This document shows, piece by piece, positions 41,038 through 48,739 of a stretch of DNA of 64,000 nucleotides; position 1 is the stretch's first letter; each line of letters starts with the position of its first letter. The DNA comes from JAWXBK01 sp040878185. GTDB taxonomy: Bacteria; Pseudomonadota; Alphaproteobacteria; Dongiales; Dongiaceae. The stretch covers positions 156,040 to 220,039 of the forward strand of contig JBBDMS010000059.1 of assembly GCA_040878185.1 (NCBI GenBank). The letters run 5' to 3'. The translations under genes and the position numbers were made by a program. A model generated the notes under the pieces. It ran no database searches, had not been told where the DNA came from, and saw only the letters and a program-made list of their open reading frames with translations.

Positions 41038-41850
41038 CTAGACGATACGAATAGCCACGCTCCCGAGCGCGTCCCACTCGACGCCGATGACGGCGGGTGC
41101 GGTAAAATCCCGGAAGCTCGGCGTCACCGAACCGAGCAGTACGATGTCGCGGGCGGCGAGGCTGCGGCCGCGCCGGTTCATATGATTGGCCATCCAGGCC
41201 AAAACTTCGAAGGGATGGCCCAAAAGCTGATGGGCCGCGCCCTCGGCGACGCGGCGCCCGTCGAGCCGCATTTCGGCGCCGAGCGCGGGAATGTCGAGCG
41301 CACGCCAGTCGGTCACCGGCTCGCCGACCACAGCACCCCAGTTGCTGCCATTGTCGGCAATCATCAGCGGCGCCAGCGGCGGCGTGTAGTCGAAGTAGGG
41401 CAATCGGAATTCGACGATCTCGATCGCCGCGAAACAACTCTCGACGAATTCCCCGATATTGCCGCGGTCGTAGCTGGCGGCGACCGGCACGTCGCGACCG
41501 ATCCGAATGGCGAATTCGCCCTCGATGTAAAGCTGGACGAAATCGGCGTGGCGCACCGTGGTTTCCTCGCGGAAGATGCGGTCGGCCAGCATCGTGCCGT
41601 AGACCGGCGTATCGACGCCCAGCGTCTCGCGCCCGCCGGTCTGGATCCGCATCTGCTCGGTCACCAGCCCGATCTTGTAGCCGCCGATCTTCCGGCCGCT
41701 CGCCACCACGGCGCGGGTCGCTTCATCCTGGATCGCGTAGCCATCCGCCTCGGTCTGCGGGTGATCGCCATTGGCGATCTCGCATCGGTCCCCGGCCAGG
41801 CGGGCCCGGGCGAGCCGCTCGGCGAGCCCCCGGATCGCGGCTTCCTGCAT
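41038..41850 (-). CDS. 2-keto-4-pentenoate hydratase-like protein
   Basis: A 270-residue protein of the MhpD/HpcG family. It has EADGYAIQDEATRAVVASGR, GGYKIGLVTEQMRIQTGG, VYGTMLADRIFREETTV, an acidic metal site (VQLYIEGEFAIRIGRDVP) and PPLAPLMIADNGSNWGAVVG. In meta-cleavage pathways these enzymes hydrate 2-hydroxypenta-2,4-dienoate to 4-hydroxy-2-oxovalerate. Others are 4-oxalocrotonate decarboxylases. It sits 2 nt downstream of an FAH-family gene, the typical partner. No matching aldolase or aldehyde dehydrogenase is nearby. Confidence 0.9.
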   Translation of the reverse strand: MQEAAIRGLAERLARARLAGDRCEIANGDHPQTEADGYAIQDEATRAVVASGRKIGGYKIGLVTEQMRIQTGGRETLGVDTPVYGTMLADRIFREETTVRHADFVQLYIEGEFAIRIGRDVPVAASYDRGNIGEFVESCFAAIEIVEFRLPYFDYTPPLAPLMIADNGSNWGAVVGEPVTDWRALDIPALGAEMRLDGRRVAEGAAHQLLGHPFEVLAWMANHMNRRGRSLAARDIVLLGSVTPSFRDFTAPAVIGVEWDALGSVAIRIV

Positions 41851-41852
41851 CG

Positions 41853-42758
41853 CTATCGTGCCGCGCGGGCGGCGCCGGCTGCGGAGCGGTCGACGACCGT
41901 GTTTTCCAGCGTGCCGATGCCGCCGATCTCGATGCGAACCTTGTCGCCGGCCGTGAGATAGCGTGGCGGCTTGAAACCGATGCCGACGCCGGCAGGCGTG
42001 CCGGTCGCGATCAGATCGCCCGGATAGAGCGTGATGCCGGCCGATATCGTCTCAATCAATGTCGGTACGTCGAACAGCAGATCGCGCGTGTTCGCATCCT
42101 GCCGGAGCTCGCCATTGACCCAGCAGCGCACCGGCGTATTGCCGAGATCGATCTCGTCGGCGGTCACGGCAAGCGGACCCATCGGGCAGAAGCTGTCCTG
42201 CGATTTGCCGATCAGCCACTGCTTGTTCCGGGCCTGCAGATCGCGGGCCGTCACGTCATTGACGATCGTGTAGCCCCAGACATGATCCAGCGCGTCGGCG
42301 GCGGCGATCCCGCGCCCTTCGCGACCGATGATGACGCAGAGTTCTGCCTCGTAGTCGATCGCGGCAGACACCGCCGGGTCGATCAGGATCGGATCGTTCG
42401 GGCCGATCACACATTCCGGCACTTTCGAGAACACGATCGGCGCATCGGGCACCTCGCCCGCCCCCGCCGACGAATCGAACCCGCTTTGCGCAAATTCCCG
42501 CGCATGTTCGCGATAATTCTTGCCGATGCAGAAGATGTTGCGGCGCGGCCGCGGCATCGGTGCGCGCAACCGCACATCCGACAAAGCGAGCGTTTCGCCG
42601 GAATGCGTCAAGGCGATGCCGTCGAGCGCGGCATCGATCGCCGCGCGAACGCCGCCCGCTGCCACATCCACGCCGATGCGATAAGGGCGGATCGTGCCGT
42701 TCGATTCCCACAAACCAAGCCCGGGACGTCCATCCCGTTCAAACGCCACCAGTTTCAA
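41853..42758 (-). CDS. Fumarylacetoacetate hydrolase (FAH) family protein
   Basis: A 301-residue FAH-fold enzyme. The core has NIFCIGKNYREHAREFAQSG, IVFSKVPECVIGPNDPILID, the metal-binding YEAELCVIIGREGRGI, HVWGYTIVNDVTARDLQARN, and GDLIATGTPAGVGIGFKPPR. FAH proteins cleave C-C bonds of beta-diketones or decarboxylate or isomerise meta-cleavage intermediates. I start at TTG 42758, where GGAG lies 8 nt upstream and the protein opens KLVAFERDGRPGLGLWE; the frame further upstream looks non-coding. It comes between a PhyH gene and a hydratase gene on one strand. Confidence 0.9.
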   Translation of the reverse strand: MKLVAFERDGRPGLGLWESNGTIRPYRIGVDVAAGGVRAAIDAALDGIALTHSGETLALSDVRLRAPMPRPRRNIFCIGKNYREHAREFAQSGFDSSAGAGEVPDAPIVFSKVPECVIGPNDPILIDPAVSAAIDYEAELCVIIGREGRGIAAADALDHVWGYTIVNDVTARDLQARNKQWLIGKSQDSFCPMGPLAVTADEIDLGNTPVRCWVNGELRQDANTRDLLFDVPTLIETISAGITLYPGDLIATGTPAGVGIGFKPPRYLTAGDKVRIEIGGIGTLENTVVDRSAAGAARAAR

Positions 42759-42850
42759 TGTCGTATCTCCAGATGTGAAAGGACGCGCGCCCGGCGGGAC
42801 GCGCGACGCCGGTCCGCCGCCGCAAGGGCCCGTACCGGTCGCTCGAAAAC

Positions 42851-43762
42851 CTACCGCGCGCCGGCCTGCTCGGTCAGAAGCCCGTCCCACAGGCGCACGT
42901 TCTGCCGCCGCGGCCACACGCCGGGAAACAGGTCATGGTCCTGCGGAAACGGATCGCCGGCTTTCAGGCCCGGCTCGCGCGGCGGCACCACGCGGAACTT
43001 GCTGCGGCGTGGCGCATAGGTCGCATCGTCGCCGGTGTAACGGTGACAGACCGCACGGCGGCGGCGGGTGGAGAAATTGCCCGGCGCGCCATGCACCATG
43101 TTCAGATGATGGACGACGCAATCGCCCGGTCCGGAATCGAAGTGAATGATTTCGTACTCGCCGCGATTGGCATCGATGTCCGGCAGCTCGTCGCCGCCAT
43201 CGCGCAGATCCGGATCGTTGTCGGCGCCCTTGAAGAAGCTCTTGCTGTTCTTGTCGTCGGCGCCGATCGGTTCGAAATACTTGCCCCATTTATGAGAACC
43301 GCGGATGTATTCGACGGCGCCGCTGTCGAGCGTCACGATGTCGAGCGGCGTCCAGGTGCTGATCGCCTGGGTCCCGTCGATCCAGTTGAAGGGCCGGTCC
43401 TGGTGCCAGTTGGTCGGATGCGGTGAACCCGGTTCCTTCACAAGGAAGAAATCCCACATCAGATTGATGCGCTTCGAGCGGAGGCACTGCGCCGCGATTT
43501 CCGGCAATGGCGATTCGATCGCAAGGTCCCGGAAGTCCTTGTCGTAGAGATACATGAATGTGTCGATGGCGAAGCGGCCTTGGCTGCCCTTCGCGTTGAT
43601 GTCGGCGCCCCACTGGCTCGGGCGGCTCAGCGTGCGATCAACCGCCTCCTGCATTCGTGCGACCCAGTCCGGATCGAACATGCCGCGCAGGCACACAACG
43701 CCATCTTCCTCGAACGCCCTGATCTCGTCTTCCGAGATCGGCCGGATCAGCGAACGGTTCAT
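42851..43762 (-). CDS. Phytanoyl-CoA dioxygenase (PhyH) family protein
   Basis: A 303-residue Fe(II)/2-oxoglutarate-dependent dioxygenase. The facial triad is His120 and Asp122 in TNWHQDRPFNW, with the distal His224 in LNMVHGAPGN; a downstream Arg (RRRRAVCHRYTG) would bind 2-oxoglutarate. SAVEYIRGSHKWGKYF-like elements support the double-stranded beta-helix. Such enzymes hydroxylate aliphatic carbons or dealkylate small molecules. A GGGAGG lies before the ATG. It follows the TorT-like binding protein gene (86-nt gap) in the same minus-strand run, so its substrate may be what the importer brings in. Confidence 0.9.
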   Translation of the reverse strand: MNRSLIRPISEDEIRAFEEDGVVCLRGMFDPDWVARMQEAVDRTLSRPSQWGADINAKGSQGRFAIDTFMYLYDKDFRDLAIESPLPEIAAQCLRSKRINLMWDFFLVKEPGSPHPTNWHQDRPFNWIDGTQAISTWTPLDIVTLDSGAVEYIRGSHKWGKYFEPIGADDKNSKSFFKGADNDPDLRDGGDELPDIDANRGEYEIIHFDSGPGDCVVHHLNMVHGAPGNFSTRRRRAVCHRYTGDDATYAPRRSKFRVVPPREPGLKAGDPFPQDHDLFPGVWPRRQNVRLWDGLLTEQAGAR

Positions 43763-43848
43763 TCAAACCTCCCTGTAGATCCGCCGCGGCTGGACTGCGG
43801 ACCCATCGCTGGGCCTCGCCGCCGGCCGCGAGCCGATGTCGTACGATG

Positions 43849-44925
43849 TCACTCCACTTCGAAGACGGGTTCCCAACCTTCCGGCGCCAGGGTCGTTGTC
43901 GGATCCCACGAGCCGACACTGTCGGCATCGATGGTAACGAAACCGGGGCCGACATTCTTCGGGCCGTCGATGCCTTCGAGCATGCGCACCGCCATGTCGA
44001 TGGCGATACGTGGCTGCATCGCCGTGCTGTCGGAGACGACCGCCGAGACCGACCCGTCGCTCAGACCCGCAACGGTGGCGGGGGTCGGATAGAACGACAT
44101 AACCTCGATACCTTCGACGCCGGCCTGACGCAGCACCTGGACTGCGCCTTCCGCCGCCGGGGCAGCACCGGCGATGTACTCGATGTCGGGATAGGCGAGC
44201 AGGCCGTCCTCGATCATCTTCATCTGCACGGTCTTGCCGGTGTCGCCATACATGACCTTCACGACTTCGACGTCGGAACCCACGATCGATTCCTGGAAGC
44301 CGCGCGTCGCGTCTTCGACCCAGCCCGAGCCGGCCGGCCCCGGCAGCCACAGAACCTGCACCTTGCCCGACCCTTCCGGATGGCGGGCCTTCAGGTAATC
44401 GCCGAGATTGGAACCCGCCGCCTCGTAGCTCGAGGTGACGCGGCCGCTGATGTCCGGCGTGGTGACGCCGATGCCGAGATCGATGACCGGGATGCCGGCG
44501 TTCACGGTCTCGGAGATGACCGGGTTCAGGCCTTCCGTCGAAACCGCCGTAATGATGACGGCGTCGGCACCGCCGGCCACGCAATCCTCGACCAGAGAGA
44601 TCTGCTTGGCGAGTTCGGTGTAACCGCCGGCCGCAAGAATTTGCAGCTTCGCGCCGATGCGCTGCGCCTCACTCACGGAGCCGTGGGTGTAGGCCATGTA
44701 GTACGGATCCTTGACGTGCGGAAAGATCACGCAAAGGTTCCATTTCTGCGTGATCTGGCTGACGTCTATCGGCTCGTATTCCATTTGGCTGGCCGAACCG
44801 TCATCGGCAAAGACCGTAACCGGCATGCTCCAGTCGGCCGCCATCGCAGCCGTTCCGACCGAAATCGCAAGAGCGCCGCCGATTAACGCAGCGGCAGCAT
44901 TTCTGAAAAGATGGCCGTCATTCAT
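43849..44925 (-). CDS. TorT-like periplasmic sugar-type binding protein (ABC import)
   Basis: A 358-residue periplasmic binding protein (Peripla_BP_4 fold). A signal peptide (NAAAALIGGALAISVGTAAM, cleavage near AMAADW) is followed by a mature part that resembles TorT and ribose-type proteins: QKWNLCVIFPHVKDPYYMAY, SVSEAQRIGAKLQILAAGGY, AGGADAVIITAVSTEGLN and a C-terminal STAMQPRIAIDMAVRMLEG. It is a paralogue of the protein at 58050-59150. It belongs either to a ribose-type importer, whose ATPase and permease at 51666-54318 are its best partners, or to a sensor system. GGGAGG precedes its ATG. Confidence 0.88.
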   Translation of the reverse strand: MNDGHLFRNAAAALIGGALAISVGTAAMAADWSMPVTVFADDGSASQMEYEPIDVSQITQKWNLCVIFPHVKDPYYMAYTHGSVSEAQRIGAKLQILAAGGYTELAKQISLVEDCVAGGADAVIITAVSTEGLNPVISETVNAGIPVIDLGIGVTTPDISGRVTSSYEAAGSNLGDYLKARHPEGSGKVQVLWLPGPAGSGWVEDATRGFQESIVGSDVEVVKVMYGDTGKTVQMKMIEDGLLAYPDIEYIAGAAPAAEGAVQVLRQAGVEGIEVMSFYPTPATVAGLSDGSVSAVVSDSTAMQPRIAIDMAVRMLEGIDGPKNVGPGFVTIDADSVGSWDPTTTLAPEGWEPVFEVE

Positions 44926-45062
44926 AATCTGCGGTCCTCCCTGACCTTTGCGGTGTGGCCCGGCGGTCATTGCCGGCGGGCATGTATGTTGTTGATGCAC
45001 CCACTGTTCGATCCCCGAGGAAGCTTCGGCGTAAACCGCCGGAACGTCCCGAGCGCATCGAG

Positions 45063-45473
45063 TCAGTCCTTCTTCACGATCTTCCAGTAGGTATCCTTCT
45101 TGGTGATCTTGCCTTTTTCGAATTCCCACAGATCGCAACCGAGATACTCGATCTTCTCGCCGTTGGGCTGTGTGCCCTTCACGACCCATTCCGACACCGC
45201 CATGTCGCCGTTGCCCCAGCGCCGGATCGACTCCCAGCGCATGTCGCTAACGACGGCAAAACGCTTGGCCAGCGCATCGCGAATCGCATCCGGTCCGATC
45301 AGGCGACGACCCCAGGGATCGGGACCGTTCGGGAACAGGAACTCGCCGTCCGGCGCAAAATACCGGGCGATCGCTTCCACATCCTGGCGGTTGAAGGCGG
45401 CCGCAATTTCGTCGATACGCCGCAGCGTCTCTGCCGTATGCGGGTCGGAATGCTTCACGTCGTCTGCGCTCAT
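45063..45473 (-). CDS. NTF2/SnoaL-like protein
   Basis: A 136-residue NTF2-fold protein and paralogue of the one at 39215-39610 (RRIDEIAAAFNRQDVEAIAR, YFAPDGEFLFPNGPDPWGRR, LAKRFAVVSDMRWESIRRWG, YLGCDLWEFEKGKITKKDTY). Several NTF2-fold proteins in one catabolic block suggest gene expansion. It lies between the alpha/beta hydrolase and the TorT-like binding protein genes on the minus strand. The reaction is unknown. Confidence 0.85.
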   Translation of the reverse strand: MSADDVKHSDPHTAETLRRIDEIAAAFNRQDVEAIARYFAPDGEFLFPNGPDPWGRRLIGPDAIRDALAKRFAVVSDMRWESIRRWGNGDMAVSEWVVKGTQPNGEKIEYLGCDLWEFEKGKITKKDTYWKIVKKD

Positions 45474-45524
45474 GGAGATAACCTTTCTAGGTCTCTTCGA
45501 TTCGATATCGCGGCGGCGCCGAAC

Positions 45525-46331
45525 TCAGGCGCTGTGCTTGATCAGGAAACCGAGGCTGATGGTGTTGAACGTCTTGGTCGATTCGTACATCGGGCAATGA
45601 CCCGCACCGTCGATCAGGATGAACTCCGACCCGGCGATCTTTTTGTGCAGGGTTCGCGACAGGCCCGGCGGCGTCGAACGATCCTGGCTGCCGACGGTGA
45701 CCAATGTCGGTACCTTGATCTTGCCGATGCGATCGCCGGCATCGTGCAGCAGGCAAGCCTGGGCGTGCCCGGCGATGCCCTTCTCGGTCATCGGATGGGG
45801 ATTGGCCTGGGCCCGCTTGAAATAAGCGTCGATCAGGTCTTCATGCTCGTTGACGAAGTCGGTGCTGAAGAAGCTGACGACACGCGTGCCCAAATTCACG
45901 ACCGGATCGTTCGCCGCAATGATCCGGCGCCGGATCTCGATCCAGCGGCGCATGTGTGGCGGCGTGTCGCCTTCCCAGCTCGAATGCAGCGAGAGCGTGC
46001 GCAGTAAGTCAGGCTTCGCAAGCGCCACTTCGAGGCCGACGGCGCCGCCCAGCGACCAGCCGCCGAAATGAATCTTCTCGAGGCCGAGATGCTGCGTCAG
46101 CGCGATGACGTCGCGCGCCAGATCCTTCGGCCCGAAACCCGGCTCCGGCACTTCGGATTGTCCGCCGCCGCGAATATCCATCAGGATCACGCGGAAGCGG
46201 CGTTTGTAATCATCGACCTGATCGACCCAGGCGGTCGTGTCCGATCCGAACCCCGGAACCAGCAGGAGCGGATCGCCCTTGCCATGTTCCTCGTAATAGA
46301 GCTTCAGACCATCGGATTGATAAAACGGCAT
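45525..46331 (-). CDS. Alpha/beta hydrolase (enol-lactonase/esterase-like)
   Basis: A 268-residue alpha/beta hydrolase with the nucleophile Ser in FGGWSLGGAVGLE, the acid in LVTVGSQDRSTPPG and the base in IDGAGHCPMYEST. The oxyanion part is LLLVPGFGSDTTAWVDQVDD, and MDIRGGGQSEVPEPG is typical of 3-oxoadipate enol-lactonase-like enzymes. It is on the minus strand between the amidohydrolase and NTF2-like genes. A lactone or ester produced by the upstream enzymes is a reasonable substrate, but unproven. Confidence 0.88.
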   Translation of the reverse strand: MPFYQSDGLKLYYEEHGKGDPLLLVPGFGSDTTAWVDQVDDYKRRFRVILMDIRGGGQSEVPEPGFGPKDLARDVIALTQHLGLEKIHFGGWSLGGAVGLEVALAKPDLLRTLSLHSSWEGDTPPHMRRWIEIRRRIIAANDPVVNLGTRVVSFFSTDFVNEHEDLIDAYFKRAQANPHPMTEKGIAGHAQACLLHDAGDRIGKIKVPTLVTVGSQDRSTPPGLSRTLHKKIAGSEFILIDGAGHCPMYESTKTFNTISLGFLIKHSA

Positions 46332-46469
46332 TCTTTCGCTCTCTTCCTCGTCGCGTTCATCGAATTTCGGACATTGCTTCCCGTCGCCGGCACCGCGACC
46401 GCCGTCCCGTCACAGGGAGACCGGAACGGCGATCGCGGGGGCCGGCTTACGGACCGGAGACCGCGGGCT

Positions 46470-47855
46470 TTACTCCGCGGCCTGCGGCCGCTTCTGCATC
46501 CACTTCGGCTTGTTGCGGGCGCTTTCGCGGATGTAGTCCTGCGTCGCAAGACGGCTCCATGCGATGAGCGGCTTCTCCCACGGATACTTTGTGGCAATCG
46601 GCAACGGCGTTTTGGTATCGACGATCTCGCCGTCCTTCATGACGACCTTGAGCAGCGCCTTGTTCTGCAGCACCTGGATGTCGGCGAGCGGGTTGCCGTC
46701 GACGAGCAGAATGTCGGCGAAACCGCCGACCTTCAGTGTGCCGACATCGACATTGCCCATCGCGAACGCAGCGTTCTTGGTGCCGGCCAGCAGCGCTTCC
46801 ATGCTGCTCATGCCGAGATAGGTCATCATCAGTTCCATCTCGCGCGCATGCCACTCGCCGTAGGGCACAGAACCCTGTCCCGAATCGGTGCCGGCCATCA
46901 TCATGATGCCGGCCTTGTGCGCCTTGGTAAGAACCTTGCTCGCGGCTTCCAGCTCCATTTTGTAGTAGTCGGTCACGCGCGAGGGGATACCGAGTTCGTC
47001 GGCCCAGTCGATCGAATTGGCGAGCAGGCTGAGAGTCGGATTGATCGGCGTGCGCAGCTTCTCGAATACGCCGAGCTGCTCGTCGTCGAGGAACGAGGCG
47101 TGGATGACCCAGTCGAACCCGGCGCGGGCCGCATCGGCCGCGGCGCGGCCGGAGCGCGCATGAATGGTGCAGGCTTTGCCCATCATATGCGTCACGTCAG
47201 CGATGGCCTTGAGGTCGTCATAGCTGATGCTGCCGAGCAACGTGCCGTCGGCCGTCAGCGAGTCGCCGTCGCCCGCGACCTTGACGATGTCGACGCCTTC
47301 CTTGATCTCCTTGCGGGCCTGCACGACCATCTCGTCGCGCGTGTTGCACAGTACGCCGAAGCTCGATTTCGGATGTTCGAGATGCGTCGGCCAGGGCGAT
47401 CCAATCGAGTTATATGTCGATATATAGTGGCCGCCCGCTGCCATTCTCGGGCCTTCGATCAGCCCGGCATTGACCGCGTTGCGCAACGCAACGTTGATGT
47501 TCCAGGTGCCGCCCGGCGTCGCGATGCTGGTGCAGCCCGCACGCAATACCTTCTTGATATCGACGGCGGCACGCAGCGTGCGGTACTCGACGCCAGGATA
47601 GAAGTCGAGCTCCTCGAACGACAGGATGTCGCCGTAGGACGGATGCACATGGCAATCGACCATGCCCGGCATGATCGTCATGCCCGAGGCATCGATCGTC
47701 TCGTAGGCACCGCCCTTCTTGGCGGCGGCTTCGACCTCGGCAGCGCCACCGATCTTGGCAATCTTGTTGCCTTCGACCAGAACCGACGCGCGCTCCTTCG
47801 GCCGATCGCCGGTGCAATCGATGACCGTGCCGTTGCTGAACAAATATCGTGCCAT
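46470..47855 (-). CDS. Metal-dependent amidohydrolase (imidazolonepropionase-like)
   Basis: A 461-residue amidohydrolase_1 enzyme. The metal motif is VDCHVHPSYG (His69, His71). The bridging Lys is likely in GVDIVKVAGDG, further His ligands are in CTIHARSGRAAADAARAG and WVIHASFLDDEQLG, and the acid is in MMMAGTDSGQGSVPYG. The C-terminus has the usual VDVGTLKVGGFADILLVDGN. Relatives hydrolyse cyclic amides or prolidase-type bonds; the substrate here is unknown. I start at ATG 47855, which has GGGAGG upstream. It is the first enzyme gene after the divergent GntR control region. Confidence 0.9.
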   Translation of the reverse strand: MARYLFSNGTVIDCTGDRPKERASVLVEGNKIAKIGGAAEVEAAAKKGGAYETIDASGMTIMPGMVDCHVHPSYGDILSFEELDFYPGVEYRTLRAAVDIKKVLRAGCTSIATPGGTWNINVALRNAVNAGLIEGPRMAAGGHYISTYNSIGSPWPTHLEHPKSSFGVLCNTRDEMVVQARKEIKEGVDIVKVAGDGDSLTADGTLLGSISYDDLKAIADVTHMMGKACTIHARSGRAAADAARAGFDWVIHASFLDDEQLGVFEKLRTPINPTLSLLANSIDWADELGIPSRVTDYYKMELEAASKVLTKAHKAGIMMMAGTDSGQGSVPYGEWHAREMELMMTYLGMSSMEALLAGTKNAAFAMGNVDVGTLKVGGFADILLVDGNPLADIQVLQNKALLKVVMKDGEIVDTKTPLPIATKYPWEKPLIAWSRLATQDYIRESARNKPKWMQKRPQAAE

Positions 47856-47896
47856 TTTACTGTCCTCCCAGTGCCAATGCTTTGACGAAACCGTTA

Positions 47897-48604
47897 CTAT
47901 TCCTGATGAGACGCGAGGGACGCGATCAGCCGGTCGCGCGTATGCTCGCAATGCGCACGGCTCAGCGATTCGATGCGCTCGGCATCGCCCGCCTTCAGGG
48001 CCGCGAAAATCCCCTTATGCTCGTGCTGCGCATGCCGGAGCATCTCGCTCAGCGCATAGTCGACCCGAACATATCGCTCGACCGAATCGCGCAGCGACAG
48101 CGCCATGCGGCAGAGCTGCCGGCGGCCGCTGATCTGAAACAGTTTCATGTGGAATTCGCGATTGAGCGCCGCCCAGGTGACGATATCGACCGTATCGCCG
48201 CGCGCGCACTCGTCCATCCGCGCGATCAGTTCTTCGAGGGCGCGCAGATCGGCAATCGTGCGACGACCCGCGGCCAGCGCACTCGCGCGGCCTTCGAGCC
48301 AGATCCGCATCTCGAAGATGTCCGCGATTTCGACGATGTCCAGGTCGGCAACGACGTAGCCGCGGCGCGGCCGCAGAACCGCGAGACCTTCGATCTCGAG
48401 CCGCTGCAGTGCCTCGCGCACCGGCGCCCGCGACAAACCGAGTCGTTCCGCGATATGGGCCTGACGGAGCGCCTCGCCGGGCACCAGTTCGCCCGCGACA
48501 ATCTCCCGGCGCAACTGGTCATGCGCGAGATCCGCTACGCTCTTGATCGGACGCTCGACTTCCCCCAGGACGTCTCGGGCCGTCGCGATACTTGCCGTCG
48601 CCAT
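47897..48604 (-). CDS. GntR-family (FCD) transcriptional regulator
   Basis: A 235-residue FCD regulator. The winged helix (VADLAHDQLRREIVAGELVP, AHIAERLGLSRAPVREALQR, LEIEGLAVLRPRRGYVVADL) occupies about residues 20-90. FCD blocks TWAALNREFHMKLFQISGRR, RDSVERYVRVDYALSEMLRH and SRAHCEHTRDRLIASLA match the GntR protein at 39764. I use ATG 48604 (AAGG upstream); a TTG at 48631 would add nine residues. Operator B3 (48638-48653) lies 34 nt upstream, between this gene and the + strand molybdopterin gene. It likely controls the + strand unit and its own strand. Confidence 0.92.
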   Translation of the reverse strand: MATASIATARDVLGEVERPIKSVADLAHDQLRREIVAGELVPGEALRQAHIAERLGLSRAPVREALQRLEIEGLAVLRPRRGYVVADLDIVEIADIFEMRIWLEGRASALAAGRRTIADLRALEELIARMDECARGDTVDIVTWAALNREFHMKLFQISGRRQLCRMALSLRDSVERYVRVDYALSEMLRHAQHEHKGIFAALKAGDAERIESLSRAHCEHTRDRLIASLASHQE

Positions 48605-48637
48605 CGGAATGCCTTGACACTGTTGCGTCAATATGGA

Positions 48638-48653
48638 CGATTGTCGACAATCT
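48638..48653. promoter_or_regulatory. Candidate GntR operator B3
   Basis: CGATTGTCGACAATCT with a perfect 14-bp palindrome GATTGTCGACAATC (48639-48652). It is 34 nt before the GntR start and 87 nt before the molybdopterin hydroxylase start, well placed to control both divergent genes. Confidence 0.7.
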
Positions 48654-48739
48654 ACAGAGGGCAGTCCGGGGCGTCAACAACAACTCAACAAGCCAGCCGA
48701 AATTCGGCGGCCGATCCAGCATTGAACGAGAGGAACAGC

